Source: Tepidisphaeraceae bacterium
GTDB taxonomy: Bacteria > Planctomycetota > Phycisphaerae > Tepidisphaerales > Tepidisphaeraceae
NCBI GenBank assembly: GCA_025450555.1
Contig: JANWHF010000247.1
Location: 1 to 6,873 of the forward strand
Direction: 5' to 3'
DNA: 6,873 nucleotides
Positions within the stretch are counted from its first letter, which is position 1. The number at the start of each line of letters is the position of its first letter. Below are positions 1-4,417 of the stretch, in pieces. The notes under the pieces were generated by a model that saw only the letters and a list, made by a program, of their open reading frames with translations, ran no database searches and had not been told where the DNA came from. The translations under genes and the position numbers were made by a program.

Positions 1-372
1 GCTGACGACGGGCAGGCCGGTCATGGCGACGACCGGCTGACTTGTTTGGGCGGCGCCCGGTGGCGGGATCGCGCCCGACGTCGGAGCGCCGGAGTCACCC
101 ATCCGCGCTAGCATTTTGCCGGCTGGACCCCCGCCTCCGGATTGCGGGCCGCCCGCCCCGGACGCTGCTCCAGCCGCGGCACCTGCAGCGGCACCCGCAG
201 CCGCAGCGGCGGCGGCTGCAGCACCAGAGGTGCCCGCGCTGTCGTTGGCGGTCGGGCAGGTGGTCGATGGAGTCAGAGATGACGGAGATTCCCACGGCGG
301 GTTGGCCGAGTAGTAGCCGAACAGGATTCGCTCCTCCAGCTCTTCGACCCGAAGATTCCTTGGGCCGCGCAC
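1..372 (-). CDS. Partial large surface/extracellular protein with LEPR-XLL-like N-terminal motif (runs off left edge)
   Basis: The frame is open without a stop from a GTG at 372-370 to the window edge (124 codons), so only the N-terminus is visible. Residues 9-18 read VEELEERILF, which resembles the LEPR-XLL type motif at the start of many very large, repetitive exported proteins of planctomycetes and other Gram-negative bacteria. After it come Y-Y-S-A-N-P-P-W (residues 20-27), a Ser/Thr/Pro stretch and a low-complexity block: nine alanines at 51-59, then repeated AAAG units to about residue 71, then a Gly/Pro/Ser-rich linker. I infer an exported adhesin-like or structural surface protein; the functional domains would lie outside the window. 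An in-frame TAG at 384-382 makes GTG372 the only usual start in this frame, yet no Shine-Dalgarno precedes it. A strong Shine-Dalgarno with ATG at 473 lies in another frame, so a sequencing error, a frameshift or a pseudogene is possible. The reading frame is fairly certain, the start uncertain, the family moderately supported. Confidence 0.6.
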   Translation of the reverse strand, partial: MRGPRNLRVEELEERILFGYYSANPPWESPSSLTPSTTCPTANDSAGTSGAAAAAAAAAGAAAGAAAGAASGAGGPQSGGGGPAGKMLARMGDSGAPTSGAIPPPGAAQTSQPVVAMTGLPVVS

Positions 373-470
373 CGGGCCGAGCTACAAATATCGCGAGAGT
401 TGTAAATGCCACAAATGACGCGGCTGATGGCACCTGCCAGACGAGCGCGCACCGAGAGCGTGGAAGCAGA

Positions 471-484
471 CATGGGCTCCTCCC
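471..484 (-). promoter_or_regulatory. Strong Shine-Dalgarno and ATG in a frame that conflicts with the downstream gene
   Basis: On the minus strand GGGAGGAG (484-477), CCC and ATG (473-471) form a near-ideal translation start; the GGAGG core is five bases from the ATG. The frame it opens runs 66 codons to a TGA at 275-273 and gives a Cys/Arg/Ser-rich product that does not look like a natural protein after about residue 33. It lies one base out of register with the LEERILF frame that starts at GTG372. It may be the true start of the surface-protein gene, with a -1 shift or a missing base in between; a short upstream ORF coupled to the main gene; or chance. The sequence alone does not decide. 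Confidence 0.4.
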
Positions 485-511
485 TGAGAAAGGAACTTTA
501 CGGAAATTTCG

Positions 512-552
512 ATTCGCCCTCCGGCGCAGAACTGCGTCGGAGCGGCGCGAAT
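512..552. repeat. Long imperfect inverted repeat (hairpin)
   Basis: The core is a 10-base stem, CTCCGGCGCA (519-528) against TGCGTCGGAG (533-542), closed by the four-base loop GAAC, with one G-T pairing. Allowing a single-base bulge (543) and a two-base bulge (547-548), the stem extends by GCC/GGC and ATTC/GAAT, about 17 pairs in all. No T-run follows on either strand, so a simple intrinsic terminator is unlikely. On the minus strand it lies about 40 bases before the ATG473 start and 140 before GTG372, where it could act as leader structure. A small palindromic repeat element is the alternative. Confidence 0.6.
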
Positions 553-631
553 GATATATGCGGTCCCATTGACTTCAAGAAGAAAATCGGCGGGTGGTCG
601 AATCCTCTCTGTCAAACCGTAGCGAGTATTG

Positions 632-668
632 CGATTTGCTGTGTTCGCCGTCCGCGAGATGCAAATCG
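632..668. repeat. Inverted repeat with nested hairpin
   Basis: CGATTTGC (632-639) is perfectly complementary to GCAAATCG (661-668). Inside it TCGC (645-648) can pair with GCGA (654-657) around a five-base loop, giving a two-tier hairpin with a small internal loop. No T-run follows. It may be an RNA structure in the leader of the left-edge gene or a small repeat element. Function unknown. Confidence 0.45.
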
Positions 669-820
669 AGAAACCTAAGGCGGATTGGGCAAAATACGAA
701 GTGCGGTAGAATTCCCCGCCGAGTTCGCTTGTCTTTATTGCGGAAAAATTTTTGTTTTGTCTTGTCCAGTCTGGTATTCGGGCGCTTGAAAAAGAGGACT
801 TGCGGCCCTTCGATGCAGCT

Positions 821-874
821 CCCTTCGACGAGCCAGGGCGGGCAGGACACCCTTTGACGTGGCTCAGGACAGGC
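821..874 (+). repeat. Two diverged direct copies of a CCCTTCGAC-type repeat
   Basis: Copy one (821-843) begins CCCTTCGACGAGCC and ends AGGGCGGGC; copy two (850-874) begins CCCTTTGACGTGGCTC and ends AGGACAGGC, with six bases between them. A third fragment, CCCTTCGATGCAGCT, lies just before, at 805-819. The units resemble the dispersed intergenic repeat of the form CCCTTCGACAAGCTCAGG seen in many bacterial genomes; that likeness is from memory and was not checked by search. The copies support the view that this gap has accumulated repeat elements. Confidence 0.45.
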
Positions 875-913
875 GGGGCGCGCGTGTGAGATACTTATTT
901 TGCGGGAAAAATA

Positions 914-945
914 CATCCAAGCCGATCGTTCGGCGTAAGTGGATG
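914..945. repeat. Two-tier hairpin-forming sequence
   Basis: CATCC (914-918) pairs with GGATG (941-945), and inside it GCCGA (921-925) pairs with TCGGC (930-934) around the tetraloop TCGT. The two stems are separated by an internal loop of AA on one side and GTAAGT on the other. Each stem is only five pairs, so chance is possible; the nested arrangement is the reason for listing it. No function can be assigned. Confidence 0.35.
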
Positions 946-1062
946 CCCAGCAGACTGTTAGGCGGCGGAACAAGTAAAATGCCTTGACAGAAGTGCGGGG
1001 CGCATGTACCTTATTCATCAATAAATTGCTAAATGCGTAGCTGCTTGTACGGCCTAGTCTTA

Positions 1063-1135
1063 TCTCAAAAACAGGGGTCATTTTAGGGGTCAAAAACGGT
1101 CAAAAAGCGCCCCGTTTTGTTCCATTCTGTTCCAT
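1063..1135. repeat. Cluster of helically spaced short direct repeats
   Basis: GGTCA occurs at 1076-1080, 1088-1092 and 1098-1102, each followed by a run of A or T, with a degenerate first unit TCTCA at 1063-1067; the spacing is 13, 12 and 10 bases. Immediately after, TGTTCCAT is repeated exactly 10 bases apart (1118-1125 and 1128-1135). Repeats one helical turn apart commonly mark binding sites of a multimeric DNA-binding protein: a regulator, an initiator, or a transposase at the end of an element such as IS21-type insertion sequences, which carry multiple terminal repeats. No transposase gene is present, so an element remnant or an operator is the best guess. Confidence 0.45.
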
Positions 1136-1195
1136 GTACGGAGACGTACTATCGTATCCAGTTGATCGTGCGTGATTTGCGATGAGGGCCAAATT

Positions 1196-1231
1196 GGGGC
1201 GCGGCGGAGCGCGCGGCCCACTGCGCGCCCC
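1196..1231 (-). terminator. GC-rich hairpin downstream of the 605-residue protein gene, possible terminator
   Basis: GGGGCGCG (1196-1203) and CGCGCCCC (1224-1231) form a perfect eight-base GC stem with a 20-base, itself GC-rich loop. It begins 31 bases past the TAG of the 605-residue gene in the direction of transcription. Only a short AATTT follows instead of a proper T-run, so it is at best a weak intrinsic terminator or a transcript-end structure. Confidence 0.4.
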
Positions 1232-1262
1232 CGCATGGACCGAGCAATGATGCACGGCGGGG

Positions 1263-3080
1263 CTATTGTCCCTGAGCTGGACCCGGCCCGACGGGATTCA
1301 CCAGCGACGGAGTCGGCTCTTCATTGGCCGCATTGGACAACTGCGGCACTCGGCCGGGGGCGCTGGCCTTGGGCGGCTGGACGCCTTCGGGGCGAGTGAG
1401 ATTGGGGTTCTTCCAGATGTTGGTGAGCGTCGCGGAATCGGAAGGCAGCACGACGAGCTTCTGGTCCTTGTTTTCGCTGCCGAGGTAGACGCCTTCGGGG
1501 CTCATGTAATGGATGGTCATCGAGCCATCGAGACCGAGTCGATCATGGATCGGCACCGCGCGAACGGTTTGGCCGGCAAAGGTGACTTTCTGTTCCGGCA
1601 TCACGTCGACGTACCGCATCATGACTTCGCGCAAGTCGGGCACATAAGTCGCAAAGAGATAGCCAGACGGACGACTTAATGGAACAAGTCGAGGCAGGAG
1701 TTGCGCAACCGCCTGCGGCAGATACCAGGGGGGAAGCTTGCGCGTGATCGGTTCGGGCGATTCATGGCTCGTGCGGAGATTGACGTCCAGATTGTAATCG
1801 TCGTGAACCTCAATCCAGGATTTCGAATCAGCATTGAATTGTCCGAGGGCGCCGCCGTCGTCCTTGTTCATCCGCATCACTTTGGGAGCGATGCGCTTGT
1901 CGCTGGAGCCGATCTCCTGGACGTAATCCTTCTGCTTGGCGGTGTCGTCGGTGAAGATCACCAGGCGAGACCACTCTTCATTTTTGCGATCAGCGGTAAC
2001 GAAGAACCAATTGGCCGAGTCGGTTTGAATCGGGCCGCGCGTGTGATCGGCGCGGACGGCATCGGCAACCATGCGCGAGCGAATGCCAACCAGAATGCCC
2101 TCGCCGGGCTTGACGAGATCGCGCTCACTCTTGCCGCTTTGAATTTCATCGCGCGTCAGCGGACGCGGGATGCCGGCGGCGGTTTCTTCGGTGATGTAGC
2201 TGTAGCCGATGTCCTTGCCATCGCGGATGTAACGAAGCCATTGCTCCTTGATGAGCGCCGCGTGCATCTTGCTGGGAATGAGATTGACCAGCAGCGTGCG
2301 CGTTCGATAGAGGCGGGAATTCTGGTCCTGGCGAATCGCCTGGCCGTCGAGAAGACGGACGGAGTCGAGCATGCTGGAAAACATCGCGACTGCCGCACGT
2401 TCACCGGCATCGTCGTTGCCGGCGTCGGCGTTTGGAGCAAGGCCGGGCGTGGTGAAAGTCAGAAGATAGTAAAGCCGCTCGCTGGCCTGGATCAGTGCCT
2501 GTTGGGAAAGAAAGTGCTGCGTGCCTTGCGAATAGCGAAGGGCGATCAGGCCGACGTTTGGCTTTTCAAGCTCTGGATGATGGCGATCGATTACGCCGCC
2601 TTCAGAAATGTTTGTGACATCCTGGCGGAGAATCTTGCAGCCGGGGATTCCAGACTGAAGGTGGGCAACCGTTTCCTCCAGCAGCCCATGCACCGGCGTG
2701 CCAAAGTTGTTGCGGCCATCGGTCAGCGAGCGCGCCTCGGGCGGCGTGATCCGAGCCAGCGACAAGCGCCAGTTCAGCTTTGCGTTGGCCCACTCTGCGA
2801 CATATTTGGAATCGAGCCGATTCACCAGTTGGCAAGCAGCCGGCGGAGAAATCGAAATGCCGGCCGACGTGCTTTCAAAGCGAGGCCCCAGTGCGTCCAG
2901 CGAATCGCTCCCGCGCGCATCGCCTTGTGAAAGAACCGAAGGCGGCGAGGGAGGTCCCGCCGCCGGTTCATCGGCAAAGGCCACTGAAATGCCCAGCAGG
3001 GCGGTGACAATGGCACCGCTCGAGAAGCCAATCCATCGATTGGTCCGTCGACGAAGTCCTGGATGTGTAGCGGGATTCAT
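1263..3080 (-). CDS. Secreted 605-residue protein of unknown function
   Basis: The start is ATG3080, chosen because AGGAGAGG (3092-3085) precedes it at good distance and because it places a signal peptide at the N-terminus; a TTG at 3158 would add 26 residues without these signs. Residues 10-36 have basic residues, a hydrophobic core and a likely signal peptidase site AFA|D after residue 36, so the product should be periplasmic or extracellular. Residues 37-75 are a Pro/Gly/Ser-rich linker. Residues about 80-245 end in a pattern (YYLLTFTTPG at 204-213, then MFSSMLDSVRLLD) suggesting a PsbP/DcrB-like alpha-beta domain. Residues about 258-556 are rich in alternating beta-strand patterns (WLRYIRDGKDIGYSYI, then MTIHYMSPEGVYLG), like large beta-sheet periplasmic domains that bind lipids or partner proteins; this is inference. 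The tail after 560 is Pro/Ala-rich and disordered. I see no catalytic motif. The 173-base gap upstream and a candidate promoter suggest a separate transcript from the genes to its right. Confidence 0.88.
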   Translation of the reverse strand: MNPATHPGLRRRTNRWIGFSSGAIVTALLGISVAFADEPAAGPPSPPSVLSQGDARGSDSLDALGPRFESTSAGISISPPAACQLVNRLDSKYVAEWANAKLNWRLSLARITPPEARSLTDGRNNFGTPVHGLLEETVAHLQSGIPGCKILRQDVTNISEGGVIDRHHPELEKPNVGLIALRYSQGTQHFLSQQALIQASERLYYLLTFTTPGLAPNADAGNDDAGERAAVAMFSSMLDSVRLLDGQAIRQDQNSRLYRTRTLLVNLIPSKMHAALIKEQWLRYIRDGKDIGYSYITEETAAGIPRPLTRDEIQSGKSERDLVKPGEGILVGIRSRMVADAVRADHTRGPIQTDSANWFFVTADRKNEEWSRLVIFTDDTAKQKDYVQEIGSSDKRIAPKVMRMNKDDGGALGQFNADSKSWIEVHDDYNLDVNLRTSHESPEPITRKLPPWYLPQAVAQLLPRLVPLSRPSGYLFATYVPDLREVMMRYVDVMPEQKVTFAGQTVRAVPIHDRLGLDGSMTIHYMSPEGVYLGSENKDQKLVVLPSDSATLTNIWKNPNLTRPEGVQPPKASAPGRVPQLSNAANEEPTPSLVNPVGPGPAQGQ

Positions 3081-3084
3081 AATG

Positions 3085-3092
3085 CCTCTCCT
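3085..3092 (-). promoter_or_regulatory. Ribosome binding site fixing the start of the 605-residue protein
   Basis: The minus strand reads AGGAGAGG, with GGAG seven bases and GAGG four bases before ATG3080. This decides for ATG3080 over the longer TTG-initiated frame at 3158, which would also hide the signal peptide behind 26 extra residues. Confidence 0.8.
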
Positions 3093-3164
3093 CGATGCCA
3101 AATCGGTGATGCTGATTCTTGGAGCTTTCAGGACGCGAACGAGGTTAACACCCGGCAAGTCTGT

Positions 3165-3192
3165 ATCATATCGACCGGAAGGGCCTTTTCAG
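3165..3192 (-). promoter_or_regulatory. Candidate promoter for the 605-residue protein gene
   Basis: On the minus strand CTGAAA (3192-3187, four of six matches to the -35 consensus) is followed after 16 bases by TATGAT (3170-3165, five of six). A start about seven bases further on would leave a leader of roughly 75-80 bases before ATG3080. The -10 is good and the -35 weak. No operator symmetry stands out. Confidence 0.35.
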
Positions 3193-3253
3193 TGGCGTTC
3201 TTACCCAAAAATGTGGCTTTTTTGCCCACCACTCCGCCCAAGGGGGACTGCTT

Positions 3254-3907
3254 TTAGAACCCATTAGAGCCGCTGGATTCATCAGATACGTACTGCAACC
3301 CCCAAGGGTTGGCTCTCGCCACGGTTTGCCCCTTGCCATGCAAGTCTTTGAGCGACTGGACGAAGCGTTTGAAAAGCTGGATATCTCCCGGAACGAAAAT
3401 CGGTGGACCCGTCATTTTGACAAGGACGAGGCGATTTGGGGGCAAAAGCGCGAATGCGGCTAAATAGCCCGGTCGCATCGATTCGCCGCTGATTTTCATC
3501 GGCACTTCGATCCATACGCCCTTCTGGCCTAAAAAGTCGATGTTTTGAAAATCGCCAGCCGGGAACTCGTCATTGAAAAAGCTCATGGCCACATCCAGCG
3601 ACGAAGTCTGACCCTCGTCTCTCACCGGCTCGTCAAGGATGTGGATTTGCCGGCCCCGCTTCTGGCCCGGTTCGTCAACTGTGATGTAGCTGCCAACCCG
3701 AGATCTGACCACCGAAGCAGTCCATCCGGCTGGCGCCTCCACCGAAAAAACGCCGACCTTTCCCGTTTCCCATTTGGCTGGATAAATGCGGGCGGCATGG
3801 GCGCGGCTCATAAGCCACGCCAGCAGGATGCTGACACCCAGCACAAGGGTGAGCACCGCTTGCATCGCCATTCGCCGGGCGCGCGTGTATTCAACGGGTC
3901 GGCCCAT
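3254..3907 (-). CDS. Membrane-anchored or exported PsbP/DcrB-like protein, function unknown
   Basis: The 217-residue product has basic residues at 8-12, a hydrophobic segment at about 16-34 and a possible signal peptidase site after AHA (36-38), so it is either exported or anchored by its N-terminus with the rest in the periplasm. Residues about 50-190 carry a pattern typical of the PsbP/Mog1/DcrB fold: GVFSVEAPAGW (52-62), a central FNDEFP...GVWIEVP segment, then NRLVLVKMTGP (158-168) and LFKRFVQSLKDL (178-189). The fold is inferred from this pattern. The tail is Ser/Gly-rich. It starts 45 bases after the preceding gene's stop, so it is probably co-transcribed, but no Shine-Dalgarno precedes ATG3907 and a TATAAT sits six bases upstream, which suggests leaderless expression. 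ATG at 3871 or 3865 would be alternative starts, also without ribosome binding sites and with fewer basic residues. Confidence 0.85.
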   Translation of the reverse strand: MGRPVEYTRARRMAMQAVLTLVLGVSILLAWLMSRAHAARIYPAKWETGKVGVFSVEAPAGWTASVVRSRVGSYITVDEPGQKRGRQIHILDEPVRDEGQTSSLDVAMSFFNDEFPAGDFQNIDFLGQKGVWIEVPMKISGESMRPGYLAAFALLPPNRLVLVKMTGPPIFVPGDIQLFKRFVQSLKDLHGKGQTVARANPWGLQYVSDESSGSNGF

Positions 3908-3913
3908 AGATGC

Positions 3914-3941
3914 ATTATAATCGTCCGCGGGCGGTTGTCGC
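3914..3941 (-). promoter_or_regulatory. Candidate promoter placing transcription start at the ATG (leaderless)
   Basis: On the minus strand GCGACA (3941-3936, four of six -35 matches) is followed after 16 bases by a perfect TATAAT (3919-3914). Only six bases separate the box from ATG3907, so initiation at the usual distance would fall on or next to the A of the ATG. Together with the missing Shine-Dalgarno this points to a leaderless message. It lies in the 45-base gap after the previous gene, so the 217-residue protein could be expressed alone as well as by read-through. Confidence 0.45.
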
Positions 3942-3952
3942 GAGGCAGGCGA

Positions 3953-4381
3953 TCATACTTGTAGTGTTGGCGGCGCAAGCCGGCGGTATTGCTCGACCAG
4001 ATCCAACTCTTCGGGGGCTAGCAAAAGATCGATATCGCTATCGTTACCTTCTCGCGGCTCAGTGAACGTTGCCACGCGAGAAAGCCTTCGCTTGCGATGA
4101 ACCACGCCGACCGTGAATTGTGCTGTAAAGATGTAGCGATAGGTCATTCGATCGGTGCTGTAAATCAAATCGTTAATCACCAGATCAGCCGCGCCGGGGA
4201 TTGGAAAGTTCCCAGCAATACGTGGCGTCAGGCCCAGCGAATCACCTTGGGCGTAATTCATGTTCCAGCCTGCTGCCAGGGCGCGCAGTGTCTTTCTTCG
4301 ACCGCGATGCCTGATTCGCTGCCCAATGGCCGCGATTACAGCCAGGCCGATCGTAAGACCCAGCAGGCCAAGAGGAGACAT
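3953..4381 (-). CDS. Small single-pass membrane protein of unknown function
   Basis: This 142-residue protein has one hydrophobic segment at residues 3-20, followed at once by a basic stretch (QRIRHRGRRK, 21-30), which predicts an N-out, C-in anchor with a cytoplasmic domain. The soluble part (about 31-142) shows alternating beta-strand patterns: LRALAAGWNMNYAQGDSLGL (32-51), an 80s strand with YRYIFTAQFTVGVV, and an acidic end with APEELDLVEQYR (122-133). The layout 'hydrophobic helix, LA..GW....GD..GL..R, then beta strands' resembles a group of small uncharacterised membrane proteins common in planctomycetes; I cannot name a family with certainty. It begins 36 bases after the stop of the heme/TPR gene, with only a weak AGG upstream as ribosome binding site, which fits translation within an operon. 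Confidence 0.8.
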   Translation of the reverse strand: MSPLGLLGLTIGLAVIAAIGQRIRHRGRRKTLRALAAGWNMNYAQGDSLGLTPRIAGNFPIPGAADLVINDLIYSTDRMTYRYIFTAQFTVGVVHRKRRLSRVATFTEPREGNDSDIDLLLAPEELDLVEQYRRLAPPTLQV

Positions 4382-4417
4382 TCGGTAAAACCTGGTGTGC
4401 GGGCCGTTTCGGAGCGA

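Larger units (their letters stand above)
373..1262. other. 890-base intergenic region without a convincing gene
   Basis: This gap separates the 605-residue protein gene from the partial surface-protein gene. Open frames on both strands give Arg/Ser/Cys-rich translations with no recognisable motif; the only good ribosome binding site is the one before ATG473. The region contains several inverted repeats (512-552, 632-668, 914-945, 1196-1231), a repeat related to CCCTTCGAC (821-874) and phased short direct repeats (1063-1135). It is visibly more A/T-rich in patches (for example 735-765 and 1010-1040) than the flanking genes. It could be a long 5' leader and promoter region for the surface-protein gene, a graveyard of small mobile elements, or both. 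No tRNA or known riboswitch was recognised. Confidence 0.6.

Noticed and set aside
116..313. A plus-strand 65-codon frame giving a Pro/Ala-rich peptide
   Set aside because: It is the complement of the Ala/Gly-coding repeat of the minus-strand surface-protein gene and has no ribosome binding site.
957..963. GTTAGGC as part of an integron attC site
   Set aside because: No matching RYYYAAC box at suitable distance and no cassette genes or integrase; mentioned only as a low-interest check.
984..1012. A perfect plus-strand TTGACA with TACCTT 17 bases downstream
   Set aside because: The -10 is poor (three of six) and there is no plus-strand gene for it to serve.
575..1093. A 172-codon minus-strand open frame beginning M-T-P-K-M-T-P in the intergenic region
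   Set aside because: The repeated start merely reflects the TGACCCC repeats; the rest is Arg/Ser/Cys-rich without a ribosome binding site or motif.
1136..1149. Hairpin GTACG-GAGA-CGTAC with a GNRA-type loop
   Set aside because: Only five pairs, with no extension or T-run; likely chance on its own.
1701..2930. A 409-codon plus-strand open frame lying entirely inside the 605-residue protein gene
   Set aside because: It is antisense to a gene with a signal peptide and good ribosome binding site; its translation is low in recognisable motifs, as expected for a mirror frame in GC-rich coding DNA.
3201..3235. A/T stem CAAAAA...TTTTTG after the 217-residue protein gene as a terminator
   Set aside because: Six A-T dominated pairs and no following T-run; too weak to call.
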